Assembly: GCA_026874595.1 (NCBI GenBank)
Contig: CM049306.1
Location: forward strand, 76,631,642-76,695,641
Direction of reading: 5' to 3'
Source of the DNA: Sipunculus nudus
Lineage: Eukaryota > Annelida > Sipuncula > Golfingiida > Sipunculidae
DNA: 64,000 nucleotides
The notes under the pieces are model-generated. The model searched no databases. It worked only from the letters and a program-made list of their open reading frames with translations, and had not been told where the DNA came from. Position 1 is the stretch's first letter. The number at the start of each line of letters is the position of its first letter. The position numbers and the translations under genes were made by a program. Below are positions 24,701 through 36,109 of this stretch, one piece after another.

Positions 24701-25403
24701 TTTCGGATTGCACATAGTTAGGGGTGGTTTGGGGGGGGGGACATCTGGTTTTTTTGTGCTGCAAAAAAAATCTAGTCACCATCTTATGTTATTTTAACAA
24801 ATCTAACGTATACTGATGGCCGGCCTATTTGCGTATCAGTATACAGTCTTAAACATAAGTATACATTGCTAAGAGGCGCCTGCAGGAATGCCCTGAATAA
24901 AGTGTCTATAGATTCTTGAAACCTTGCATACATGTATATAGGCCTGAGAGTGCGTGTTTTTTACTTATATTGTGCAATGGTATTAATTTAGTCTAGTGTG
25001 CCTTGTGAAGCCCCGTGCTGCATAGAGGAAAGTATATGGGCCTTATATGCCATAAAGGTTTGTGTAAGACGTGTTTGGCGTATCTGTTGCCTGTACAGAT
25101 ATATCGTTCAGTTGCCATACCGTGACGCCGTGCATGGACCGCTGTCGGGAACTGAAGGCCCTGCGTGGGTGGAAGGGGCACCGTTTAAAGTACATGTAAA
25201 TAGCGGGCGCCGGAATGTTTTGATCTCCTTAGCCGCTGCATGCCCGAGAACAGTAAGAGTTGTAAAGTAGATTAAGGGTTGACACCCCCGTACAGACATG
25301 TATATATAAATCTGCATCCAGACAATCTTCATAGATAAATAATATAATTTAAGGCTCTTTTTGAAACTTTTCATGTGAAAAAAGATAAGCCAGAAATATA
25401 TAC

Positions 25404-25407
<4 letters not shown>

Positions 25408-25478
<71 letters not shown>
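25408..25478. repeat. Interrupted (AT)n microsatellite
   Basis: TA dinucleotides broken by AATA interruptions at two points. A G run of 14 (25736-25749) follows 260 bp later. Confidence 0.95.
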
Positions 25479-25479
<1 letters not shown>

Positions 25480-26333
25480 TTCTTATACGCAGCGGTTATA
25501 AGCTGTATTCTCCTTTGACTTTGCATAAACAAGACTTGATGCGCATTTTTTTTAATACCACGAACAAAAGTTTGATCAGGATTCTGGCTAAGGTACATGT
25601 GTGGTCTCTGACAACTTTTCTAGTTTTTTTTTTTATAGTTATATCTCCGTGCATGCAAGATAACTGTGGAACGGAGTCGCTGATCATAACACCTATAGGG
25701 CGGATATAGAGGATTTTAGTGTGTTTGTGTGTGTTGGGGGGGGGGGGGGAAGGGGGGTAAGTGTGGGTAATAAATGGGAGGGAAGGATGTTGAAATTTTT
25801 TGAAATGTTAGACTACATGCAATGGTTCAACATTGCATTGGTAGTTCAAACCTGCGTATAAGACACAATAACACTTAATGTGTTAAGTCGAAAATCCACC
25901 CGGAAATGCATCCTGCATGCATGGTTGTTCAGCATGCTTTCACCTTCGTATCTGATTAACTATAAACAGCTTTTAACAAGCAAAAAGCAAACAAGAAAAT
26001 ACTCATTCATGCGCTGAACTGCAACTATCTTCTTGCAGCACCGAGCTGCACTATAGTTTAACATTTAAAGTGTTTTAAATGGATTCCATGCACTTTCGAT
26101 GGAAGTCAATTTAGTTCTCGATCGGATTTCCCACGAAATTTATATATACCTATATATATAGCATATGTTATAGCATATATATAGACGGTGATGCTATGCC
26201 TAATCTGTAAACTGAATAATATTTGTGTATTCAGCTAAAGATGTCTTCAGAAGTTAGCTAAGTTAGATGCTAATATTTCTTGTGTATATGTGCGTATATA
26301 TGCGTACACATGTGTTTTTTTACGGCTATCACT

Positions 26334-26335
<2 letters not shown>

Positions 26336-26403
<68 letters not shown>
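26336..26403. repeat. Compound (AT)n(AG)n microsatellite
   Basis: AT dinucleotides to about 26369, then AG dinucleotides to 26403. This is the same order as (CT)n(TA)n read on the opposite strand. Confidence 0.97.
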
Positions 26404-26404
<1 letters not shown>

Positions 26405-26491
26405 GTGGATAGCCATGAAGGCGTGCACTCGGTGGAAAGGCCGTCAGAAAACAAGATTTATAAACCTTTCATCTTGTATAACATATAGATA

Positions 26492-26496
<5 letters not shown>

Positions 26497-26530
<34 letters not shown>
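26497..26530. repeat. (TA)n microsatellite
   Basis: Short TA array 94 bp right of the (AT)n(AG)n locus. Confidence 0.95.
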
Positions 26531-26533
<3 letters not shown>

Positions 26534-26967
26534 TATATATAAATTGATTGGACCCTTCATGTTTGTTTGATAAGTTTGCTATGATCAAAGACACCATGTT
26601 GATGTATTGCTCCACACGAACAATTCAAAACAACAGCTGTAATTTTTCGACTAGTTGAGTCATCCAATGCGGCTGAATTGTATATGGCGGCGGTGTCCTT
26701 CAAAGCGGCTGTTTGCTGAATATGCCTCCTATTAAAAATGTGTTAAATCTATACCACCTTCATATATAATCAATCTTTCATGAATATCCTTTTGTACCAT
26801 AAAAATTACTGTTTATTTTCCTCTGAGTGATGTCTTGCTCTTTGTTAACTAACACATAAAAAAAATAATCCAAACAGTTTTCTGTATAAGTCGTTTCAGT
26901 TTTGACAAATTTTCTTCTGTACACACATATATATTGTATATTAAAAAAATATGCATAAACACGCATC

Positions 26968-27022
26968 AATATATTATTATTATTATTATTATTTTTTAAA
27001 TTTTTTTATTATCATTATTATA
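26968..27022. repeat. (ATT)n with central T-rich tract
   Basis: ATT trinucleotides, then TTTTTTAAATTTTTTT, then ATTATCATTATTAT. The same compound design occurs at 35322-35392. Confidence 0.9.
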
Positions 27023-27264
27023 GTCGTCTATATTTTATTTTAGGTGAACATGCATATATGTCTTTAAACCGGTACATGTACCCGCCCATGGCATGCCCTG
27101 GGCGTTATCCGCGTGCTATGTGGCCACGTTGTTTACCTGGGCACCCACATCCACATGCCCAGCTGGACAGACAACTGGTATCAGTCAGCTTTACACTCCA
27201 CGGCTCGTCTTTCTTGTCTGGCAATCACCACCAATCCACGTCAGTGAGGTATTCTCGCTCTTTC

Positions 27265-27286
27265 CATCTCTGTGTCTCTCTCTCGC

Positions 27287-27348
<62 letters not shown>

Positions 27349-27349
27349 G
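27265..27349. repeat. Compound (CT)n/(GTCT)n/(TA)n microsatellite
   Basis: CT repeats, a GTCT tetranucleotide run, more CT and then TA, in that order on the plus strand. Confidence 0.95.
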
Positions 27350-28618
27350 GTGTGTAGTAGTGTAGGTGTGTTTTATATATTGGCACAACTTGGAAAATAA
27401 TCCTTCAAAACAACACATCTTGATGATCAGGATAAAAATTAAATATCTAAACGTTAATGGTGGATGCTTTTCGAGACATCCAAAACACTTATCAAAATTC
27501 GTTTATAACTTATTTGCATTAAGTTTCTAACAGACAAACCAACAAGGTAACATGCAACCAACGGCGATAATTCACAACCCCGGCGGACACATGAATTAAT
27601 CAGTGAAGGTCTATTTGTAGTTTGAGTGTACTTGTTTTATTCCTCTAATTCCTTTAATTTTATCTGTATATATAGATACATCATAATACACATATTTTCC
27701 TGTATTTATTTGGGGGTGTCCTCGGTATAAGGAACAGACAAACAGACGGTGAAACTCTAAACATGTACACGGAACACAGCACATTAATGAGAGAATAAAC
27801 ATGCAGTTCTATTATAAAGTCTTGAAAAAATTACTTTCTATAAATACATAAAACATATGTGTTTACTGTATGGCATGCATGGAATGATGACGTGTACAGT
27901 GTCCAGCCTTTATAAGGGTGGTACTTAAAAAGATCATCGCTTACGTCAATGATGACACCAACTGGTGTTCACCTATTATAATAAGTAAAGGCCCTGTTGG
28001 TGTGTAACGCATGTTTGTCCTAAATTCACCCCTGCTGTATAAAAACCAACCATATATAGGACTTTATTTAGACATTAGAGACTCAATACATAAAAAATAT
28101 ATGTAAAACATACATACACACAGTATAGAGGCGTGCATGTACGTATTCACTTCAGCATGCATGCATTATATACATTTATGATAGATAAACAGATGGCTAT
28201 TAACAGGACAACAATGGTGCGCTGTGATGTCCTTTGATGTGCATGGGCAATGTTTCCGATAAATTTCTGCGGCGGCCTGACTTACTATTAATGAACCGCA
28301 AGAGCAACGAAGTGGTTCCCGGGCCTTGTCTATATACTGTCGACATGTCGTGTTTAGTGTATTTGTCTCTGTATACAAAATAACAGCGGTTCGTCTTGAA
28401 CATTCTGTCAAGGGCGTAAAGTCACCCGTGCGGGATACCGTGACCACACGCTTTATGCACTACCGAGGATCAAAAAGGGCTGAGTTGTCCATCCAGTCAG
28501 TGCAAAGTCTTTACATTTCAAGGTCAAACCGGAATTTGGTTACATTGATATAGCCAAGGGCGTGGTTACCTTAATATGCCGTAAGGGCCAACTTCACGTG
28601 TCATGCTTAAGTTGCATA

Positions 28619-28621
<3 letters not shown>

Positions 28622-28667
<46 letters not shown>
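28622..28667. repeat. (TA)n microsatellite
   Basis: Uninterrupted TA dinucleotides. Confidence 0.97.
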
Positions 28668-28668
<1 letters not shown>

Positions 28669-29658
28669 TTTTATTAAAATTCACAAGACTCTTGCAGAAG
28701 ATTGGGCGGTCGAGGGCAGGGGACGGAGGAAAAAGGCTCATGAAATGTAGGCATAAGTAACATATTTGTTGAAAATAAAACTGTGTTCTGAAGAGGGGGT
28801 TCCCGTCCCAACCCTTTGCATTTTCAGGTGAGTACCACAGGCAGCAGACAAAGAGACTATTGTTAGTATATAGTTATACAGGTATGGTCAGATTACCTGA
28901 CTGAACGAAGCAAGGACTCGGTATGTAATTGAATGCGGTTTGTTTGTCAGGATGTGATGCGGGCAGACATGCATCTCTTACCGGTCAGCCCAAACCAATA
29001 CCATGCATATACACCAAGCTCAGCTTTGCGTGGATTGGAACTGGGCATGTTTGTACCCTAGCCCAGCTTATATAGTTTTGCATGGATCGGAGCAGGGTAT
29101 GTTTATACACTAGTCTTTTGTTGCCTTTCCTTAGACTTAACCGGGGACTAAAATACGTGCTTTCTGTATACATCACAGGGTGGTCCGTTCATGCTCGGTC
29201 ACTTGAAGACCACAAATTGCATGAACCTTGACTTGTTTATAGGTAGAATTTCACCGGTACTTGAGTTTCAGTACATGCTCGTCAGCTTTGACAATGATTC
29301 AGTTTTGTAAAGAAAACCTTGAAGCTTTAGGTCGGCAGTGCATGTCGGCAGTGTGCTTGTAGGACCTCCGAAAGTGTTATAAAATCATACAGGTTTTGTG
29401 TGTAAGCTAGTAAGACCTCCGAAAGTGTTAGGAAAACATATAGGTGTGTTGTGTGCAAATATACGTGTGTGTGTGTATCCGTTCAAATAAAATATTTTAC
29501 AGTTCTCAGGAACACCGGTTTAAAAGAATTCCAAAGACCGCACACCTCCGCCGTCAGGTTGCATAACGTGATCCTTGGATCTGTTTTGGGACTCTTTACC
29601 AAGTTTATCACTTTTCCTTACTTTACGACCAAATTTCCATAAACGGTTTAATCGGTAT

Positions 29659-29666
29659 GTGCCAAT
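29659..29666. repeat. Target-site duplication, left copy
   Basis: GTGCCAAT, identical to 31591-31598, directly abutting the left terminal inverted repeat of the hAT-type element. Confidence 0.85.
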
Positions 29667-29677
29667 CAGACATGGGG

Positions 29678-29850
29678 TAATAGTAATAGATAATAGTAAT
29701 AGGCAGTAATTTAATTACTTTTCATCAGTAATAGGCAATAATAGATAATAGGCAGTCCAAAAATGTTAAATAATAGTAATAGTAATAGTAATAGTAATAG
29801 GCAGATGAGTAATAGATTAATAGCTATTACTTTAACTATTACCAGTCTGG
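29678..29850. repeat. TAATAG subterminal array, left
   Basis: Irregular repeats of TAATAG and TAATAGT just inside the left end, ending in ATTAATAGCTATTACTTTAA. Subterminal short repeats are commonly transposase-binding sites in hAT elements; that role here is inference. Confidence 0.75.
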
Positions 29851-30131
29851 GGGTAATAAAGAGTTTGTGGGTCTGAGTGCAAGTCAGCAGGAACACTGAT
29901 TAGGCCCCAGCTGAGGTGAACATGCATGCTCTCATGCTCATTAACAGGTGGCACAGGCTTATCCTGGGCCATGATGTTCTCACTAACAACAATAGCACAG
30001 GATGACTGCATTGTTGGTACATCAATGTAGGTGTTTTCCATGAATACTGATAGCTCTTTACAATCGAAACACAGTACAACCATGCCCTTTGATGCTTGTG
30101 TATAAGCAACTGATGGCTGGGTCAGAACCAA
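29832..30131 (-). CDS. Open frame inside the hAT element, unidentified
   Basis: A 99-codon frame (MVLTQPSVAYTQASKG..., containing VPTMQSSCAIVV and HESMHVHLSW) runs into the TAATAG array. The composition looks protein-like, but I recognise no BED finger, RNase-H-like or hAT dimerisation motif. It could be captured host sequence or chance. No splice context was established. Confidence 0.25.
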   Translation of the reverse strand: MVLTQPSVAYTQASKGMVVLCFDCKELSVFMENTYIDVPTMQSSCAIVVSENIMAQDKPVPPVNEHESMHVHLSWGLISVPADLHSDPQTLYYPQTGNS

Positions 30132-31426
30132 GTCAGGTAGAACACCAAAGGTTAACTCATACCTGGTGATTGTTTCCCAACTAAAAATTGTGACTAAAAC
30201 TGTACCTTTTTAAACACAAATCTGTGACTATTTCCTTTCCAACATTGTGGCTTTCTTCTGTGACTTTATTTCCTACCCAAAATTTGTGACTTTTATTTCC
30301 TGTGTGTGACATATTTCTTGCAATCATATTGTTACCTGTCAGAAAGGAACACTCCATGAAAACCTTGTTCGCCTTATGTTATAAACATGACTCACCTCCC
30401 AGATGAAACTGGATGACAATAGTACGGAAGTACATTTGATTTCAGGCAGAAAATGAAATGTAAATGTAATCTGAGTGAAAATGAAATGTAAATGTAATCT
30501 GAGTTATAGTGTTTCTTTCAAAGTAAACTATGCAACTGCATTCAGTTGCAATTTGAATTTTGTTAAATTACAAAGGATTTTCGGTTATGTGAAACAGGTA
30601 AATAATAAAAGTATCATTTTCAGATACCTTACTGATTATTGCAGCATCTTAAAAAAGGTATCTATGAGTAGGCAAAAGAGAAACCCCCTGAAAGAGCCCT
30701 CAAGCCCTTATCTTGCCTCTCTTGCCTACTTCAGCCCCTGTCGAATGCGTCTTTACGACTGCAGGAAACATCTTCAGACCAGATCATTGCTGTGTGTAGG
30801 ACAATCCCCCCCCCCTCTTTTGGATTACTCAATTAAAAATAACTCAAAATTAAAATTTACTGTATATTTTATATTTTTGGTTAAATATACAAAAAGTGAA
30901 AAAAATATATAAAAAATATCAGTGTATACCTTACACTAGTAAGGTTATGAAAATAGAAATAATCAGTCAAATGAAAATGCAAATAATCAGTATTTGATGA
31001 ATAATCATTCATGATAATAAAGATGTATATATTGTTGACGTTTATATTGTTGATAATTAATTAAGGGACTCATTAATTATCTATATATACAATATTCTTA
31101 CTACTGCACAGTTACTCTTGCACTGTAACAGGTTTCACTTTAAAGAATTTTAAATGTAGCCATACATTTTAAAAATAATCTAAAATTTAAAATAAAGCTT
31201 GCAAAATTTGGGAGGGGGGGGGGGGGCTCTTGTCTGTACCACACTGTTGCCACCTGGGAGATTCAACAACTTATAATCATCAGGTGCAATGGACACTTCA
31301 TTTAGTTATGAACTATTCATGCACCATTTCTTGTATATTTAGTGGTTGGTAACATATTTAAGTGTGGGCTAACCAGCGATCAGCATAAGATTTTTCAAGA
31401 TTAAATGTTTTTATTTATTTTTATTA

Positions 31427-31575
31427 AACCAGTAATAGTTAATAGTAATAGTAATAGGAGTAAAGTAATAGTAATAGCCACCTATTACTTTTGTTGAAAC
31501 ACTGTAAATAATAGTTAATAGTAATAGGCAAACACCCAAAGTAATAGTAATAGGCCCTATTATTGAAATCAGTAA
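31427..31575. repeat. TAATAG subterminal array, right
   Basis: Repeats of TAATAG(T) in the same plus-strand direction as the left array, rather than inverted, with a few CTATTAC units in between. Confidence 0.75.
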
Positions 31576-31590
31576 AAGGCCCCATGTCTG

Positions 31591-31598
31591 GTGCCAAT
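31591..31598. repeat. Target-site duplication, right copy
   Basis: GTGCCAAT, directly abutting the right terminal inverted repeat. Perfect identity suggests an insertion that has not had long to decay. Confidence 0.85.
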
Positions 31599-32007
31599 AT
31601 ATTAGGAGACCGTGCCTACACGCACTCATGTGCACCATTAACAAAACAATTCTGAATATATATTATCCCTTCAGCAGTAGAGGACACACACGAATACATG
31701 CATGCACGTTCAATATGCATGCATATGATAAAGTAGGCTTATATATGTGTGTATATATATATGTTCTTTTGAACTTGACAAATGAAAATATGTAGGCAGG
31801 GCTATTGAGTATGACTCTCCAAGTGTATATAGAAACATTCATCCTTCCATTGACATTCAACGGTTGTACACACACACACACACCCTCACATACACATATA
31901 TATATAAATATATAATGACATGCATGCATATCCTGCATATGACCTAATAAGCGCCCCGGGTCCTTAATTGTGTTTTGAATATAATACTAAGGGACGGGTT
32001 TCTTTCC

Positions 32008-32009
<2 letters not shown>

Positions 32010-32072
<63 letters not shown>
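32010..32072. repeat. (TA)n microsatellite, 63 bp
   Basis: Uninterrupted TA dinucleotides. Confidence 0.98.
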
Positions 32073-32075
<3 letters not shown>

Positions 32076-32794
32076 GCAGAGCCTAAATTTGACAGACCAT
32101 GTCAAATTGATGACTTTAATGACTGGCCATCCCAGTAATGTCGTGAGACAAGATTCATCACATATCGGTGTCAGATTCGAGTCATGTATTCATGTTTGTC
32201 TCTTGAACAGGAACATATATGATCGATATGATGATTTATGACAGCAACAAATGAACATTTTGGATTGCAGGCGATGCACAGTGAGGAACCAAATATCAAG
32301 ATAGGGGCGCTTATCATATATAGGTAAGTACCCAGGTATACGCTTATATATTAGGCCAAATATACGACGGCAAGTATATATATTATAGTGGCACTTTCGC
32401 CTTTGACACACACATTTTGTAATATATAGATTATCAAGAACTCATTGCAGTTATGGAGTCTATATATATTGGGAAGGTCCTAACAATCCAATTAGATTAT
32501 GCCTAGTGAGTCGGGTTTTCGTGACTCTATAACACATGCATATGAACACCAATGAACTATTGCATCTTATGCTGAACTTTATCTACATATACCATATATG
32601 TATACCTGCATTTCTTTTGCATGTATCCACAGCCCACCACTGTACAATACTAGGCATGCCATATTTATATATATTGATTATTGAATGAAAATGAGGGGAT
32701 ACATCAGAGTGTGTCCAGCAGGGGAGTTGACATGTATCACTTAAATTCCCCTTAAATTACTATTTGCTGAAGTCATTATTTGTGACCATCTTTT

Positions 32795-32798
<4 letters not shown>

Positions 32799-32858
<60 letters not shown>
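32799..32858. repeat. Compound (CT)n(TA)n microsatellite
   Basis: CT dinucleotides to 32829 directly continued by TA dinucleotides. Confidence 0.97.
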
Positions 32859-32863
<5 letters not shown>

Positions 32864-33265
32864 CAAATTAAGACGAAAAGTACAGTGAACCACCTAACGA
32901 GGTTGAGAATAAAAAAAACTATACTATACCCCCCCCCCCCCCACCCCCTCCCCGGCTCAGACCTTAAGGATTAGTAACTATATAAGTCTCCGACTTTCCC
33001 TGTTGTCGATTTCCCTTGAACGAGTATTGACACTGACGATTGCAGTTTAAATTGCCGTTAGTATCACACAATGGGTTAAACTTCACACAACATTCAGATT
33101 ACATTTAATAGGGATGGGAGAGTAAAAGGTTGCCTTAACAGAGCAAACAAGTGCACATGACATCACAAAACTGTAGTGACATAAAAGGCACCTGCAATGA
33201 TTGCAATTTAAAACGTTTAATTTTATTTCATGATTTAGAAGATAAAGGTCCGTCCATGCACCCTT

Positions 33266-33395
33266 TAAGGACGGTTCAACACTCTTCACGCAGCGATCGC
33301 ATTCCATTCCTGTAATCTATTTCATGTCGATGAAATGGATTACAGGAATGGTATGCGACCTCTGCGTGGGGAATGTAAAGAGTGGTTGACTGTGA
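33266..33395. repeat. 130-bp foldback (inverted repeat)
   Basis: The left arm ends GGAATGGAATGT-like sequence when read inverted (plus strand ATTCCATTCCTGTAATCTAT at 33301). The right arm reads ATGAAATGGATTACAGGAAT (33329-33348). Arms pair over about 40 bp with a few mismatches around a 3-4 base loop, then an insertion in the right arm, then about 15 more paired bases (AAGAGTG...TTGA). No target duplication was found. It may be a foldback MITE remnant or a long hairpin transcript. Confidence 0.75.
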
Positions 33396-33537
33396 GGTGC
33401 GGTTTACAAACCATGTAGGTTTACAAATCATGGGTTTATCCCAAAGGTGACCACAAGGGGCTGGAGCCCCCCCCCCCTGTATTAGTTATGATAAATGTTC
33501 TGAAATAAATAAATACTATTCCATAGAAAACATCGCT

Positions 33538-33560
33538 TATATAATATATATATATATATT
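33538..33560. repeat. Short (TA)n microsatellite
   Basis: Short TA run bordering AT-rich DNA. Confidence 0.85.
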
Positions 33561-33696
33561 AATTTAAATTATTTATTTTTTTTATGTTAAATATAGTTTT
33601 CACGATCAAGGAAATAGGTTTTGTGAAACAAGCAGTATAACTGACATCTGACATAAAAAAAATTTGATTTTTTTTTCCCGTGTGACAGAATTCGCT

Positions 33697-34057
33697 TTCT
33701 CTCATTTGATTGATTTAGATGTTTTCGCTTTATCGAGCAGCTACCGGTTGCTGTGGTCAAGACCCAAGCCCTGTGCGCTCCCTATATAAGCGTAATTTTG
33801 CGAGCCAATAGACGTGATGCCAACAAGCCAAGCAGGAAGCCGCGAGAGACCAACACCGTTTTACCCGCACCGGTGACTTTGAGAAAAGCCACAACACCCA
33901 CAGCCACAAAGGCAGAAGCAGCATGCATTCCCTCCACCGATCCCAGCAGCGGAGACCCAGCCATGCCCATCGAGAGCCGAACTCGATCAATGAAACAACA
34001 AAACTTCGAGACGAATGCCATTTTTTACTTGCAGTTTCTGCCAATTAGACAATGTTA
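33697..34057 (+). repeat. Dispersed 360-bp element, copy A
   Basis: This copy is homologous to 56713-57098 in opposite orientation. Shared blocks include TCGAGCAGCTAC, GGTTGCT, GGTCAAGACC, GCCCTGTGCGCTCC, a 27-base identical stretch around CCTCCACCGATCCCAGCAGC and ACTTCGAGAC. The plus strand has an open frame at 33753-34058 with the segment IPSTDPSSGDPA. The opposite strand is also open. Similarity of the ends is weak and no target duplication was identified, so the exact borders are approximate. Element class unknown. Confidence 0.7.
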
Positions 34058-34058
34058 G
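33753..34058 (+). CDS. Open frame in dispersed element copy A, unidentified
   Basis: There are 101 codons from MVKTQALCAPY. Compared with copy B in the same frame, VKT-ALCAP, TATK-EA, STDPSSGDPA and ESR are kept, and both copies stay open across the central block. Copy B has an early stop after ALCAP. This could be a remnant of a short coding element. Conservation of the nucleotides alone could also explain it. Confidence 0.25.
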   Translation: MVKTQALCAPYISVILRANRRDANKPSRKPRETNTVLPAPVTLRKATTPTATKAEAACIPSTDPSSGDPAMPIESRTRSMKQQNFETNAIFYLQFLPIRQC

Positions 34059-34904
34059 CATGTCTTTTTTACATAAGCCGCTTATTCATACTGTATTTAT
34101 ATATATCACACCCAAGCCCTCCTTTCCTTAATCCTGCTGGATATGCCATTTTTTAACACAATGTTATAGGTTACACCTCTTCGTTGAGGTATATCATTGG
34201 TACATGCATGCTTGCATATTCAGTGTGGCATTCTATATATCTGCTCATTTCAATTGTATAATAACCAACGGCGAACGTGGCGGTATCATTAAAAGGCGGT
34301 CTTTTGTGCAGTGAATTTGTCAAAGCGGTGCTTGTTCTATTCAACTCTGTGTGCTTTGTCAATGTTTTAGTTATTCTCTATATGAACAGCATGCGTGCCA
34401 CGCCATACCGGAACATTATATATATATATACGAGCGCGTGTCAGTGTTGCCATAGAGCTTGGCCTTTACATTAAATCAAATACCTTTGATCAAATTCCAA
34501 ATAAAGTCAAAGGCCTTAACAGGACGAACTTTGTCCCGATTCAATATTGTTCTTCTAGATTTGTTCGTGAGTTCTACAAATTACCAACAACTTTTCTCCT
34601 TTTCCACTGTGTATATCTATGCCATGCATTCGCTGGTTGTCAGTTTGTTTTGTGGGAATGTGTTAAAACTGTATACAATGCTCGTTTTTATATGGATAAT
34701 TCCGTTCAAAAGTTGTATAACGTTACCTGTGTGTGTTTTATACTATTTGTTTCAATAAGAGAAGATTATTCTGTAAGCTTTGACAAATATGTACAGAAAA
34801 TATTAATAACTTAAAACAAGAAATGTCTGGCATCAGTGATGTCGTATCTCCTGGCACTGGGCATACATTTTAAAATGGGGCCCCCTTCTTCCGAAGCAGA
34901 TGTT

Positions 34905-35250
34905 AACACTTAACAAGGTCAAGGTCACGAGATTTCAAAGCAGTCAGAGAACTTGAAGAGCATGAATTAATTTGTATTTATTAAATCTGAGGGAAAATAT
35001 GCTTAAATATAAACAGTCTTTATGATCACAAAATCCTATATTTCCGCTGATTTAAACTTAAAGATCAAGGTCAAGGTCACTAGTTTTCGGACATGTCCGA
35101 GAACTTACTATGAAAATTCTTTGTTCATTGTGATTTTTACAGGACAACCCGTTCATCTTGTGAAATATAAAGTTTGTGTTATATATTTTCATCAAAAATG
35201 CATTTAATTTGTATTCACGGTCAAGACCACTTCTCATAATAAGGTCATGA
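34905..35250 (+). repeat. Degenerate tandem repeat with AGGTCAAGGTCA
   Basis: Exact AGGTCAAGGTCA occurs at 34916-34927 and 35068-35079 (152 bp apart), with a decayed third site (GGTCAAGACCAC) about 150 bp further on. Shared neighbours include CAGAGAACTT/CCGAGAACTT. The same family is seen at 24.2-24.7 (inverted) and 55.36-55.57 kb. Confidence 0.6.
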
Positions 35251-35321
35251 TCCTGAATTAAATAGACTTCAGCACATGATCCATAATTATGCATGGAGAG
35301 GTATTATTATTGTTACTTTTA

Positions 35322-35325
35322 TTAA

Positions 35326-35362
<37 letters not shown>

Positions 35363-35392
35363 TTTTATTTTTTTTTTTTATTATTATTATTC
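35322..35392. repeat. (ATT)n with central T-rich tract
   Basis: A long ATT array, then TTTTTTATTTTTTTTTTTTT, then ATT again. It resembles 26968-27022. Confidence 0.93.
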
Positions 35393-36037
35393 TAAAACGT
35401 TTGAGAATTAAACTGCACAAAAACAAGATAACGATTATAGGTGGCACCACCAGTCTTCGTACAAAATAGAACCATCGAAGATATCTGTCAGCCCGACTTT
35501 AAGACCAATCTGTATACTGTCTTTCACGAGATATTTGATTTGTGTGAAATTTACCCAAAATATACTTAGTTACAGTCAGTCACTCTCTTGGTTCAAGTCA
35601 TGACCCCGTTAAACAGGCTTAATCCTGTCAGTATGTACCTTTAGTGTTAACTTTAGAGACGCCCATTAATTATATATAATTTATTATATGTAGGGATGTT
35701 GAACCAAGTAGGACGGCACATGCGTGTACAAGGCTGTATTTACATTTATATGAAAACGCTGACAATGCATGTTGAACTGTCTTACATATCAATTAAGGGG
35801 AGCACAGCTGAAGATTTGATTTGTATCATTAGCAGTAGTATTTATAATTATATATAGACAGAGTCTATATGCGGATATGTAATATTGCCATATAAGGATT
35901 GTATGCAAATGATATGTAAAGACGATACACACAAAGATAATGCATTATCTATTAGGCCTAAAAGACATTCTGTATGCATATACATGTCGGATTCGCATGT
36001 GTTTTTATTATATTTATATAGGCCCGACCGGTGTATG

Positions 36038-36042
<5 letters not shown>

Positions 36043-36105
<63 letters not shown>
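36043..36105. repeat. (AT)n microsatellite, 63 bp
   Basis: Uninterrupted AT dinucleotides preceded by TATGTATGTG. Confidence 0.98.

Positions 36106-36109
<4 letters not shown>

Larger units (their letters stand above)
23126..29658. other. Intergenic block with microsatellites, no gene seen
   Basis: Apart from the repeats listed separately, this holds two short tandem duplications: a 52-bp period at about 29021-29115 (TTTGC(G/A)TGGAT(T/C)GGA) and a 51-bp period at 29361-29455 (GACCTCCGAAAGTGTTA twice). No supported exon or RNA gene. Confidence 0.5.
29667..31590. mobile_element. hAT-superfamily element, apparently complete, 1,924 bp
   Basis: The ends are perfect 11-bp inverted repeats: CAGACATGGGG at 29667-29677 and CCCCATGTCTG at 31580-31590. 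They are flanked by a perfect 8-bp direct duplication, GTGCCAAT (29659-29666 and 31591-31598), which fits the hAT target pattern nTnnnnAn. Both subterminal regions carry arrays of TAATAG/TAATAGT. The interior holds a minus-strand open frame (29832-30131) and a plus-strand one (30475-30912), neither resembling a transposase I know, plus a perfect 28-bp tandem duplication (30449-30504). The element is probably non-autonomous. Superfamily assignment rests on the ends and target duplication. Confidence 0.85.
31599..33265. other. Intergenic, microsatellite-rich
   Basis: Contains a short (CA)n near 31870, the (TA)n array, the compound (CT)n(TA)n array and a 14-base C run (32929-32942). No gene recognised. 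Confidence 0.5.

Noticed and set aside
34395-34814. Overlapping frames with hydrophobic stretches that could suggest a membrane protein
   Set aside because: Two frames are open over the same DNA, both rich in Phe/Leu/Tyr as expected from T-rich sequence; no family match.
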